DNA of 64,000 nt from Paraburkholderia nodosa DSM 21604 (GTDB lineage Bacteria; Pseudomonadota; Gammaproteobacteria; Burkholderiales; Burkholderiaceae): NCBI RefSeq assembly GCF_000519185.1, contig NZ_JAFA01000016.1, positions 62,001 to 126,000 of the forward strand, in the 5' to 3' direction. Under the pieces are notes generated by a model. That model was given only the letters and a program-made list of their open reading frames with translations. It was not told the origin of the DNA and ran no database searches. Shown here in pieces: positions 1-7,672 of this stretch; position 1 is the first letter of the stretch; the number at the start of each line of letters is the position of its first letter. A program made the translations under genes and the position numbers.

Positions 1-1995
1 GGTGCCCGCCTCGATGCGATTGTCGTCGGGCAGCTTCGTCGTGTACGAGAGATTGAACTCGCGATCCACGAGCCGGCGCGCGTCCTCGCTCTTGTACGAG
101 TCGGGATTCACAGGCTTGCCGTTGATCGAGATGAGGCGCCCGCGCACCATCGGCTGGAGATCGCTGTCGGCAGCCCCGGCAATGCCATGCGAGCGCAGCC
201 ACGCGGCCACGGCGTCGCGCTGATCGGGCTGGATATCGATGAGGAACTCGTTGGGCGCGTCGGGCGGTGTGGACTTGCGCCAGCCTTCGACGAGGTCGTT
301 GCGCGTCATCGCGATCAGCAACAGGCACATGAGGCCGATGGCGAGCGCCGTGATCTGCAGCGCGCTTGCGCCCGGCCGCCGTTCGAGCGACGCCAGTGCG
401 TAGCGCCAACCCACGCCCGCGCGCGCCTGGCCGGAGAGACGAGCGCTGCGCGCCACGCGCGCCGCGCACCAGAGCGCCACGCGCGCCAAGCTGGCGAACA
501 CGAGCAGCCCGATCGCGAAACCGCCAGCGACGATGCCGCCGAGCTTCAACTCCCCCGCCGCGATCACGAGCAGCCCCGCGAAGAGCGCAATGCCGACGCC
601 ATAGGCCGCCCACGCGGCGCGTCCTTCGTCGCCCCACTCGCGGCGTAGCACGCGCACCGGCGGTACGCGCGTGAGCGGCAAGAGCGGCGGCAGCGCGAAG
701 CCGAGCAGCAGCACGAGCCCCGCGGCGATGCCTTCGAGCACGGGCAACGGCCCGGGCTGCGGCAGCACGACGTCGATGAGATTACCGAGCCACGCCAGCA
801 GCGCGAGATGACCCGCGTAGCCGAGCGCCACGCCCGCTGCGCCGCCCACGAGTCCGAGCCCCGCGAACTCCAGCACGAACAGCGTGCGCAACGTGCGTTG
901 GCTCGCGCCGAGGCAGCGCATCGCGGCGCAGGCGTCGAGATGGCGGCGCGTGTAGCGATGCGCGGCCATGGCGATCGCCACCGCCGCGAGCAGCGCCGTC
1001 AGGAGCGACACGAGCGTGAGGAAGTGACGCGCGCGGTCGAGCGTCTGGCGCACCTGAGGCTGGCCGTCCTGGAGCGATTCCAGCGCGACGCCGCGCATCT
1101 TGCCGCCATCCACGCGCGCACGCGACCAGGACGCGAACTGCGCGACGGCCGGATCGGCGCCCGCCACGAGCAGGCGGTAAGTCACGCGGCTGCCATAGCC
1201 GACCAGACCGGTCGACGCGACTTCGTCGGCGCGCATCATGAGGCGCGGCGAGAAGTTCACGAACGAAAAGCCGCGGTCGAGTTCTTTCGTGATGAGCGCG
1301 TTCACGGTGAACGTGCGCGTGCCGACCTTCACCGTGTCGCCGACATGGAGCTTGAGCGCGTCGAGCAGTTCGTCGTCCACCCAGACGGTGCCGGGCGGCG
1401 GAATGCCTTGCGCCGCGTGATCGGGCGCGCCCGGCGCCGCGGCGATGCGCAGCGCGCCGCGCAACGGATAGTCCGCCGAGACGGCCTTGACGGCGGCAAG
1501 GCGAGTGGCCGTTGCGCCCGGGGCGGCGGAAGCGCCCGCCGCTGCCGCGGCTTGTGGCGCCCCCGAACTCACCATGCTCGGGAAGATCGCCGTGGTCGCC
1601 GTGTGCAGCGAGAGCGACTGCGCCTCGCGCGCGAACATCGGATCGACGGGGTGATCGGCGCGCACGATGAAATCGGCGGCGATCATGCGCCGGGCATCGC
1701 GCTCGAGGCCGCGCTGCAGTCGGTCGGCGAGAAAACCGACGCTGGCGAGCGCCGCCACGGCCAGCACGAGCGCGAACAGCAGCATGGTGAGTTCGCCCGC
1801 GCGCCAGTCGCGCGCCGTCATGCGCGCGGCAAGATGCACGAGATCGGACCAGCTCGGCGTAGTGCGCACGGCAACTGGCCCGCCCGGGCCGCCCGGGCCA
1901 CCAGCGGCACCCGGCGACTCAGCCTGCACGAACCCCGGGCCGCCTTCGCTGCGCGGAGGCTTTGCGTTGGAGGGAGAAGGCGCGCCGCCGCTCAA
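1..1995 (-). CDS. FtsX-type ABC transporter permease, C-terminus cut by window edge
   Basis: Open minus-strand frame of about 665 codons running off the left end. Near the N-terminus it reads LAARMTARDWRAGELTMLLF followed by a hydrophobic segment (ALVLAVAALAS), the usual opening of YbbP/FtsX-family permeases. A periplasmic part follows, then membrane segments around ARHFLTLVSLLTALLAAVAI and LVLLLGFALPPLLPL and a second FtsX block (LQITALAIGLMCLLLIAM). The family moves lipids, lipoproteins or peptides together with an ATPase subunit, which is not in the window. The start is uncertain: a TTG at 1995 overlaps the stop of the upstream gene by four bases (TTGA), which suggests translational coupling; in-frame GTG codons further in are alternatives. 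The substrate cannot be told. Confidence 0.85.
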   Translation of the reverse strand, partial: MSGGAPSPSNAKPPRSEGGPGFVQAESPGAAGGPGGPGGPVAVRTTPSWSDLVHLAARMTARDWRAGELTMLLFALVLAVAALASVGFLADRLQRGLERDARRMIAADFIVRADHPVDPMFAREAQSLSLHTATTAIFPSMVSSGAPQAAAAAGASAAPGATATRLAAVKAVSADYPLRGALRIAAAPGAPDHAAQGIPPPGTVWVDDELLDALKLHVGDTVKVGTRTFTVNALITKELDRGFSFVNFSPRLMMRADEVASTGLVGYGSRVTYRLLVAGADPAVAQFASWSRARVDGGKMRGVALESLQDGQPQVRQTLDRARHFLTLVSLLTALLAAVAIAMAAHRYTRRHLDACAAMRCLGASQRTLRTLFVLEFAGLGLVGGAAGVALGYAGHLALLAWLGNLIDVVLPQPGPLPVLEGIAAGLVLLLGFALPPLLPLTRVPPVRVLRREWGDEGRAAWAAYGVGIALFAGLLVIAAGELKLGGIVAGGFAIGLLVFASLARVALWCAARVARSARLSGQARAGVGWRYALASLERRPGASALQITALAIGLMCLLLIAMTRNDLVEGWRKSTPPDAPNEFLIDIQPDQRDAVAAWLRSHGIAGAADSDLQPMVRGRLISINGKPVNPDSYKSEDARRLVDREFNLSYTTKLPDDNRIEAGT

Positions 1996-2606
1996 TCGTG
2001 ACGACCTCGCAACGAAAGCCGCGAAACCATGTGCGTCGCCATGCCGCGAAAACCGCCCTGCACGCCGCGCCACAGGCGCGGCAGTGCCCAGGCCGCGAGC
2101 ACGAGGAACGCCACGAGCATGACGAGGAAGAGCAGCGGCACGAACAACGCGAGCAGCACGCCCACGAAGGTCATGCCGTCCTCGGCGCTCGATGTGACGA
2201 CGTTCGACACCGGCTCAGGCGACAAATTGATGAGCGCGCGCGTGCCCGCCTTGGCGAGATGCGCCGTGCCCGCAAGCGTGCCGCCCGCCAGCGCGGCGAC
2301 GGTCAGCAGCGCCGGATCGGCATGGCCGAGCGCGCCGGCCGCGAGCACAGCCCCGGCCGGAATGCGGATGAAGGTATGCACCGCGTCCCAGAGCGAATCG
2401 AACGCGGGGATCTTGTCGGCGAGAAATTCGAGCACCGTGAGCGCGGCGGCGATGCCGATCACCCACGGCGAAGCGAGCACGGCAAGCGTGTCGGGCAGGT
2501 GAATCAGGCCAAGGCGTTGCAGGACGCCGGCCATCAGCACCGTGAGATAGAGGCGCAGGCCGCTGCCCCAGGACAGGCCCGCTGCTAGCGAAAGTGGTTC
2601 CAGCAT
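1992..2606 (-). CDS. DUF4126 family integral membrane protein
   Basis: 204 residues beginning MLEPLSLAAGLSWGSGLRLY, a sequence typical of DUF4126 proteins, for which I know no established function. At least four hydrophobic segments are visible, for example SPWVIGIAAALTVLEFLA and MTFVGVLLALFVPLLFLVML, so it should sit in the inner membrane. The frame is open further upstream, but the ATG at 2606 is chosen because GAGGAGG lies just before it. Its stop overlaps the start of the ABC permease, so the two probably share an mRNA. A perfect -10 hexamer lies about 125 bases upstream. Confidence 0.8.
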   Translation of the reverse strand: MLEPLSLAAGLSWGSGLRLYLTVLMAGVLQRLGLIHLPDTLAVLASPWVIGIAAALTVLEFLADKIPAFDSLWDAVHTFIRIPAGAVLAAGALGHADPALLTVAALAGGTLAGTAHLAKAGTRALINLSPEPVSNVVTSSAEDGMTFVGVLLALFVPLLFLVMLVAFLVLAAWALPRLWRGVQGGFRGMATHMVSRLSLRGRHD

Positions 2607-2731
2607 GGCTGCCTCCTCGCGCGGCGCGGCCGGGGCGCCGGCGCTCCGCGCGGGGAAGCGGGAGAGCAGGCGCTGTGCGCACACGCTCGCCGCTCATGCG
2701 GCGCGGAGTGTTATCGGGTTATGACCGTTCC

Positions 2732-2737
2732 ATTATA
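2732..2737 (-). promoter_or_regulatory. Candidate -10 element for the DUF4126/permease operon
   Basis: The minus strand reads TATAAT here, a perfect sigma-70 -10 hexamer, with transcription expected to start near 2725. No good -35 match is seen about 17 bases upstream, so the call depends on the -10 and on its place before the DUF4126 gene. Confidence 0.45.
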
Positions 2738-2817
2738 GCCACGCTCGCTGCGGTGCCGCAGCGGTGTTGCGCGGCCGCGGCACAAGGTCCGTACCGGGGT
2801 ATGCTCAGCGAATTTAA

Positions 2818-3138
2818 TCAGGCGGCCGAAGAAAGCTTGAGTCCGATGAGGCCAAGCACGATCAGCGCCGCGCTCGCCACGCGCGCGGCGCTCACTGCCT
2901 CGCCCATCATGACGATGCCGAACACGAATGCGCCGACCGCGCCAATGCCCGTCCACACCGCATAGGCGGTGCCGAGCGGCAATTGACGCATGGCCATGGC
3001 GAGCAGGACGAAGCTGCCCAGCGCCGTGACCACGGTGAACACCGAGGGCCAGAGCCGCGTGAATCCTTCGGAAGATTTGAGACCGGCGGCCCACGCCACT
3101 TCGAGCAGGCCTGCGACAAGAAGAAGAAACCAGGACAT
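2818..3138 (-). CDS. gdx: Guanidinium exporter Gdx (SugE), SMR family
   Basis: 106 residues, the standard length for small multidrug resistance proteins. The start MSWFLLLVAGLLEVAWAAGL followed by GFTRLWPS, and the central TAYAVWTGIGAVGAFVFG, match the SugE/Gdx branch closely, including the membrane-embedded Glu13 that couples export to protons. Four membrane helices are visible. Gdx works as a dual-topology dimer exporting guanidinium. The upstream guanidine-II riboswitch independently supports this substrate over a quaternary-ammonium role. The ATG at 3138 has GGAG eight bases upstream. It is a single-gene unit downstream of kdpE with its own promoter. Confidence 0.95.
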   Translation of the reverse strand: MSWFLLLVAGLLEVAWAAGLKSSEGFTRLWPSVFTVVTALGSFVLLAMAMRQLPLGTAYAVWTGIGAVGAFVFGIVMMGEAVSAARVASAALIVLGLIGLKLSSAA

Positions 3139-3148
3139 GAGGAACGCT

Positions 3149-3208
3149 CCATTTAAAAAAATGGGGCCGTCCCCGATGACGTCAAAATCCGTAAGGCCGT
3201 CCTTACAG
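3149..3208 (-). promoter_or_regulatory. Guanidine-II (mini-ykkC) riboswitch controlling gdx
   Basis: On the minus strand two hairpins each carry an ACGG tetraloop: GTAAGG-ACGG-CCTTAC at 3206-3191 and GGGG-ACGG-CCCC at 3174-3163. Paired hairpins with ACGR loops are the defining feature of mini-ykkC RNAs, which bind guanidine. The second hairpin is followed at once by CCATTT-TTTT-AAATGG (3164-3149), which can pair with itself. That alternative hairpin uses two Cs of the second ACGG stem and covers the first Gs of the gdx ribosome site GGAG (3150-3147). Ligand binding would favour the ACGG stem and free the ribosome site. The hairpins are seen directly; the switching mechanism is inferred. Confidence 0.92.
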
Positions 3209-3215
3209 AGCTGTA

Positions 3216-3244
3216 ATTATAGCACCGGCGCCGTGCAGGCTCGC
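3216..3244 (-). promoter_or_regulatory. Promoter for gdx
   Basis: The minus strand has a perfect TATAAT at 3221-3216, placing the transcript start near 3209, two or three bases before the first riboswitch hairpin. The -35 region around 3239-3244 is a poor match to TTGACA. The promoter abuts the 3' end of kdpE. Confidence 0.7.
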
Positions 3245-3253
3245 AGTGTAGGC

Positions 3254-3952
3254 CTACTGTACGCCGACCAGCCGATATCCCACGCCCGTCTCCGTGATGA
3301 TGTGCTCCGGCTGCGCGGGATCGCGCTCTAATTTCTGCCGCAGATGCGCCATGTAGATGCGCAGGTAATGGCTGCTCTCCACGTGCGACGGCCCCCAGAC
3401 CTCGCGCAGCAGTTGCCGGTGCGTGAGCACACGCCCCGCGTCGCGCACGAGGGTGGCGAGCAAGCGGTACTCGATCGGTGTGAGATGCACGGGCGCGCCT
3501 TCGCGCGTGACCTGGCGCAGGCCCAGATCGACGTTCACGGCGCCAAAGCTCACCTGGGGCGCCTCGTTCGCCCCGCCGCGGTTGCGCCGCCGTAGCTGCG
3601 CGCGAATGCGCGCGAGCAGCTCCGACACGCCGAACGGCTTCGTGAGGTAGTCGTCGGCGCCAGCGTCGAGTGCGGCCACTTTCTCACTTTCCTGGGTGCG
3701 CGCCGACAGCACGATCACGGGCAGATCGCTCCAGCCGCGCAGTTCGCGGATCACGTCGAGGCCGTCGGTGTCGGGCAGGCCCAGATCGACGATCACGAGA
3801 TCGGGTTTGCGCGTAGCGGCCTCGACGAGGCCCTGCTTGCCGGTCTCGGCGTCGTGCACGACGATGCCCTCGCCCTCCAGCGTTGCGCGCACGAATCGGC
3901 GAATCTGTTTTTCGTCTTCGATCAGGACGACGGCGATGCTCGGGTCACTCAT
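3254..3952 (-). CDS. kdpE: KdpE, response regulator of the Kdp potassium system
   Basis: 232 residues, the family's usual size. The receiver domain has IEDEKQIRRF near the start and the phospho-acceptor Asp56 in LVIVDLGLPDTDG; the conserved Lys is in YLTKPFG. The C-terminal OmpR-type winged helix includes LTPIEYRLLATLVRDAGRVL and ends ETGVGYRL. The frame is open upstream only because it reads through the kdpD repeats; the true start is the ATG at 3952 (MSDPSIAVVL), which overlaps the end of kdpD by eight bases. Phosphorylated KdpE activates kdpFABC under K+ limitation or osmotic stress. Confidence 0.95.
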   Translation of the reverse strand: MSDPSIAVVLIEDEKQIRRFVRATLEGEGIVVHDAETGKQGLVEAATRKPDLVIVDLGLPDTDGLDVIRELRGWSDLPVIVLSARTQESEKVAALDAGADDYLTKPFGVSELLARIRAQLRRRNRGGANEAPQVSFGAVNVDLGLRQVTREGAPVHLTPIEYRLLATLVRDAGRVLTHRQLLREVWGPSHVESSHYLRIYMAHLRQKLERDPAQPEHIITETGVGYRLVGVQ

Positions 3953-6917
3953 TTGCGGATTTCGGATCGATGGTTTTGGGGGGGACGGCCTCCCGTGCGG
4001 CGGGCATCCGTGGGACGGCCTCCCGTGTGGCGGGCATCCGTGGGACGGCCTCCCGTGCGGCGGGCATCCGCGGGACGGCCTCCTCTGCGGCGGGCTCGAG
4101 CGGCTCGAGCGCTTCGTGTGCCTCTGGCGCATCGGTCACATCGGCGGGCAGCGGCGGCGGCGACTCTACGGGCAGCGCGAACCAGAACGTCGCGCCTTCC
4201 ACATGGCCATCCGCGGCAACGCGATTGGACGCGCCGATTGTACCCCCGTGCGCCTCGACGATCGCCCGGCAGATGGCGAGTCCGAGCCCGATGCCGGGCT
4301 TGGCCGACTCCTTCTCGCCACGCGTGAACTTCTCGAACACGCGCTCGCCCATGCCGGGCGGCAGTCCCGGCCCGTTATCCTCGACCGAGACGCGCACGAA
4401 CGGCTGGCCGCCCTCCTCCACGCGGCGCGCCGCGATGGTGAGCGGCGTGTCGGCGGGCGTGTACTTGGCCGCATTCTCCAGCAGGTTCGAGAAGAGCCGC
4501 TCCATCAGCACGGCGTCGAGCTGGAGCAGCGGCAGGCCTTCCTCCAGCTTCACCTGCACGGGGTGCCGCGCGAGCACGCGGCGGCAAGCAGCGAGCGCGG
4601 CGCCCACGGTTTCCTCGAGCAGCGTCCACTGACGATTGAGATTGAGGCTGCCCGCCTGCAGCCGCGCCATGTCGAGCAGGTTCGTGACGATGCCCGTCAT
4701 GCGTAGCGCCTCGTCGTGAATCGCCTCGATCAGCTCACCCGAGCGCGAGTCGCGCGCATCCTCGGGCTCGTGCGTTTGCGCGAGCATCGACGAGAAACCG
4801 ACGATCGTCGTGAGCGGCGTGCGCAGGTCGTGCGAGATGGCCGAGAGCAGCGAGTTGCGCAGCCGCTCCGACTCCATGTTGACGAGCGCGTCGCGCGCGA
4901 TGTCCACGTAGTGCACGCGCTCGAGCGCGAGCGCGATTTGCGCGGCGAACGCGTCGAGCATGCGCTGCTGCTCGGGCACCTGGAGTTCGCGCGCGTCGCG
5001 CGTCACGACGGCGAGCACGCCGCGCGTGCGCATCGGCGCCTTGAGCGGCAAGTAGCGCGCCACGGCCGCCGGCAGCGTGTCGGTGCCGTTGCCCGCGGGC
5101 TTTTGCTGGTCGTACACCCACTGGCCCACGTCGATGTCGAGGTTCTCGGCTTCGAGCATGATCTTCGGATCGGGCTCCTCGATCTTCTGCTGCACCTTGT
5201 CGACGCTATCCGGCAGGAGCAGCGCCACGCGCGCGCCGAACACCTCGCTCACGTGGCGGCTGCCGATCGCCACGATCTGCTCGGTGGTAAGCGCCGCGGC
5301 CAGCTCGCGCGCCATCGCGTACATCGCGCCGGTGCGCTGCTCGCGCCGCTGCGCGACGCTCGCCTCGCGGCGCAGGCTCGACGTGAGATGGCTGATGACG
5401 AGCGAGGTGAGCAGCATGCCGACGAAAGTCAGCAGGTATTGCGTATCGGAGACCGAAAACGACATGCGCGGCGGCACGAAGAAAAAGTCGTACGCCGCGA
5501 CGCTTGCAAACGAGAGCATCACGCCCGGCCCGCGCCCGAGCTTCGTCGCCGCGAAGATCACGCCGAGCAGATACAGCATGACGAGATTCGCGAGATCGAT
5601 GCGGTCGATCAGCTGGTTCGCGATGAGCGTCACGCACGCGCAGATCACGAGCGCGGCCGCGTAGGCGCGCGGCGGCGAGCGCTCGGTGCCCCCGGCCGCA
5701 AGCGCATCGCGCCAGGCGTTGGCAGCTCGCGTGGCGGCACTGGCCGTACCTCCTGGCTCGCTGCCCCCACGCACGGCTTCGCCCGCACTCGCCCGCACGA
5801 GCGTGAGATCGACGTCGCCGGCTTTCTCGGCCAGGCGCTCGCCGAACGGGCGCTTCACCCAGCGTGACAAGCCCGTGCGCAGCGACCCGCCCGCCACGAG
5901 CTTCGACACGTTGCGCAGCCGCGCGTAGCCGACCAGCGTGGTCGCGGCGTCCTCGCCGGCGAGCGTCGCCGTTTCGGCGCCGAGTTCGGAGGCGAGCTTG
6001 AGCGCGCCGAGCGTGCGCTCGCGCGTCGCGTCGGGCAGACGCTGGAGCTTCGGCGTCTCCACGTACACGGCGATCCAGTCGGCCTTCAGACTCGCGGCGA
6101 GACGCGCGGCGGCGCGCACCAGCGCGTTCGCCTCGGGCCCCGGCCCCACGCAGACGACGAGGCGCTCGCGCGCCTGCCACACATGCTGGATCGAGCGGTC
6201 GGCACGATACTCGCGCATCTGCGCGTCCACCCGGTCGGCGGTGCGGCGCAGCGCAAGCTCGCGCAGCGCGATCAGGTTGCCCTTGCGAAAGAAGTTGCGC
6301 ACCGCGCGCTCGGCCTGCGCCGGCATGTAGACCTTGCCGTCGCGCATGCGGTCGAGCAGTTCTTCGGCGGGCAGGTCGACGAGCGTGACTTCGTCCGCGC
6401 GGTCGAACACGCGGTCGGGCACGGTCTCCCAGACGCGAATGCCCGTGATCTGCCCCACCACGTCGTTGAGACTTTCGAGGTGCTGCACATTGACGGTCGT
6501 ATAAACGTCGATGCCCGCGTCGAGCAGTTCGTACACGTCCTGCCAGCGCTTCATGTGACGCGCGCCGGCCACGTTCGAATGCGCCAGCTCGTCGACGAGC
6601 ACGAGCTGCGGCTTGCGTTCGAGCGCGGCGTCGAGATCGAACTCCTCGAGCAGCCGCCCGCGGTAGGCAATGCGCTGGCGCGGCATCACTTCGAGGCCGG
6701 CGGTGAGCGCGGCGGTCTCGCTGCGCCCATGCGTCTCGACAATGCCGACCACCACGTCCACGCCTTCTTCGGCGCGGCGGCGCGCGGCCTGCAGCATTGC
6801 ATAGGTCTTGCCGACGCCGGCTGACGCGCCGAAGAAAACCTTCAGCTTGCCGCGGCGGCGTTTTTCTTCGTCGCGCTGCAGCCGGTCGAGCAGTTCGTCG
6901 GGATCGGGGCGGTTCAT
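3945..6917 (-). CDS. kdpD: KdpD, sensor histidine kinase for potassium
   Basis: 990 residues, longer than the roughly 895 of E. coli KdpD. In order: N-terminal KdpD domain with Walker A GASAGVGKT (30-38), a USP-like domain (about 250-370), four membrane helices (about 400-500), a GAF-like region, the histidine box AISHDLRTPLTT with His696, and an ATPase domain with NLLENAAKYTP and EDNGPGL. It senses low K+ and turgor and phosphorylates KdpE. The extra length is a C-terminal tail of about 70 residues containing AVPRMPAARE repeats. It lies 132 bases after kdpC, with a strong hairpin in the gap, and I see no clear ribosome site before its ATG. Confidence 0.95.
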   Translation of the reverse strand: MNRPDPDELLDRLQRDEEKRRRGKLKVFFGASAGVGKTYAMLQAARRRAEEGVDVVVGIVETHGRSETAALTAGLEVMPRQRIAYRGRLLEEFDLDAALERKPQLVLVDELAHSNVAGARHMKRWQDVYELLDAGIDVYTTVNVQHLESLNDVVGQITGIRVWETVPDRVFDRADEVTLVDLPAEELLDRMRDGKVYMPAQAERAVRNFFRKGNLIALRELALRRTADRVDAQMREYRADRSIQHVWQARERLVVCVGPGPEANALVRAAARLAASLKADWIAVYVETPKLQRLPDATRERTLGALKLASELGAETATLAGEDAATTLVGYARLRNVSKLVAGGSLRTGLSRWVKRPFGERLAEKAGDVDLTLVRASAGEAVRGGSEPGGTASAATRAANAWRDALAAGGTERSPPRAYAAALVICACVTLIANQLIDRIDLANLVMLYLLGVIFAATKLGRGPGVMLSFASVAAYDFFFVPPRMSFSVSDTQYLLTFVGMLLTSLVISHLTSSLRREASVAQRREQRTGAMYAMARELAAALTTEQIVAIGSRHVSEVFGARVALLLPDSVDKVQQKIEEPDPKIMLEAENLDIDVGQWVYDQQKPAGNGTDTLPAAVARYLPLKAPMRTRGVLAVVTRDARELQVPEQQRMLDAFAAQIALALERVHYVDIARDALVNMESERLRNSLLSAISHDLRTPLTTIVGFSSMLAQTHEPEDARDSRSGELIEAIHDEALRMTGIVTNLLDMARLQAGSLNLNRQWTLLEETVGAALAACRRVLARHPVQVKLEEGLPLLQLDAVLMERLFSNLLENAAKYTPADTPLTIAARRVEEGGQPFVRVSVEDNGPGLPPGMGERVFEKFTRGEKESAKPGIGLGLAICRAIVEAHGGTIGASNRVAADGHVEGATFWFALPVESPPPLPADVTDAPEAHEALEPLEPAAEEAVPRMPAAREAVPRMPATREAVPRMPAAREAVPPKTIDPKSANE
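3982..4101. repeat. 30-bp tandem repeat inside the 3' end of kdpD
   Basis: Three almost identical 30-bp units (3982-4011, 4012-4041, 4042-4071; one or two differences) are followed by a decayed fourth (4072-4101). Being a multiple of three, each unit adds ten residues (AVPRMPAARE) to the KdpD tail. The array ends about 30 bp from the kdpE start. Confidence 0.9.
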
Positions 6918-6995
6918 GCGGAAATCGGGATGAATATCAGGTGGGTTGCGCCTCGCGCACGAAAGATCGTCTCACCGTGGCACGGAAATGGCAAA

Positions 6996-7030
6996 CCGCA
7001 CGCTCGACGCGCCAGGCGTCGAGCGTGCGG
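6996..7030 (-). terminator. Strong hairpin between kdpC and kdpD, possible attenuator
   Basis: A perfect 15-bp inverted repeat (6996-7010 with 7016-7030) with a five-base loop begins 20 bases after the kdpC stop. On the minus strand it is followed by TTTGCCATTTCC, which is T-rich but not a run. It may partly terminate transcription or protect the kdpFABC part of the mRNA from 3' decay, lowering kdpDE output. Confidence 0.5.
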
Positions 7031-7049
7031 TGCGGCTCAGCGCTCTCGT

Positions 7050-7628
7050 TCAGCTCACCTCTTTGCCGTCGAGCGCGAGGTTCAACTCGAGCACGTTCAC
7101 ACGCGGCTCGCCAAAGAGGCCGAACTGGCGGCCCTTCGTATTGCGGTCCACGAGCGCCTGCACGTCGTTCGCGCTCATATGGCGCGCTTGCGCCACGCGC
7201 GCCACCTGGTAGGCGGCCGCGGCCGGCGAGATCTCGGGGTCGAGTCCGCTGCCCGAAGACGTCACGAGGTCGGCGGGGATGGGCTGCGAGATATCGGTAC
7301 CCGCGGCCTTGAGGGCGGCGATGCGGCCTTTAACCTCGTCGGCGAGCGCCGGGTTGGTCGGCCCGAGGTTCGAGGCGCCCGAGCTCGTCGCGTTGTACGG
7401 CATCGGCGAGGTGGCCGAGAGACGGCCCCAGAAGTACTGGGGCGCGTCGAACTGCTGGCCGATGAGCGCGCTGCCCACCACCTTGCCGTCGACTTCGACC
7501 AGACTGCCGTTGGCCTGGCGGTGGAACGCGGCCTGGCCGAACGCGGTCATCACGGCCGGATACACGAGGCCGGTGATGACCGTTAGCACGGCGAAGATCA
7601 CGATCAGAGGACGAAACTGCGATTTCAT
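7050..7628 (-). CDS. kdpC: KdpC, potassium-transporting ATPase subunit C
   Basis: 192 residues, normal for KdpC. One N-terminal membrane helix (LIVIFAVLTVITGLVYPAVM) is followed by a periplasmic domain with family-typical GSALIGQQFDAPQYFWGRLS, then NLGPTNPAL and the SGSGLDPEISPAAA motif. KdpC stabilises the KdpFABC complex and raises ATP affinity at the pump. It lies 44 bases after kdpB in the same operon. Confidence 0.97.
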   Translation of the reverse strand: MKSQFRPLIVIFAVLTVITGLVYPAVMTAFGQAAFHRQANGSLVEVDGKVVGSALIGQQFDAPQYFWGRLSATSPMPYNATSSGASNLGPTNPALADEVKGRIAALKAAGTDISQPIPADLVTSSGSGLDPEISPAAAAYQVARVAQARHMSANDVQALVDRNTKGRQFGLFGEPRVNVLELNLALDGKEVS

Positions 7629-7672
7629 TTTGGCTTCCTATGTATCTATCCGTGTGTGTCTGTCTGCGCGGC

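Noticed and set aside
3982..4101. Regular 30-bp repeats considered as a CRISPR array
   Set aside because: Units are contiguous with no spacers, lie in frame within kdpD, and no cas genes are near.
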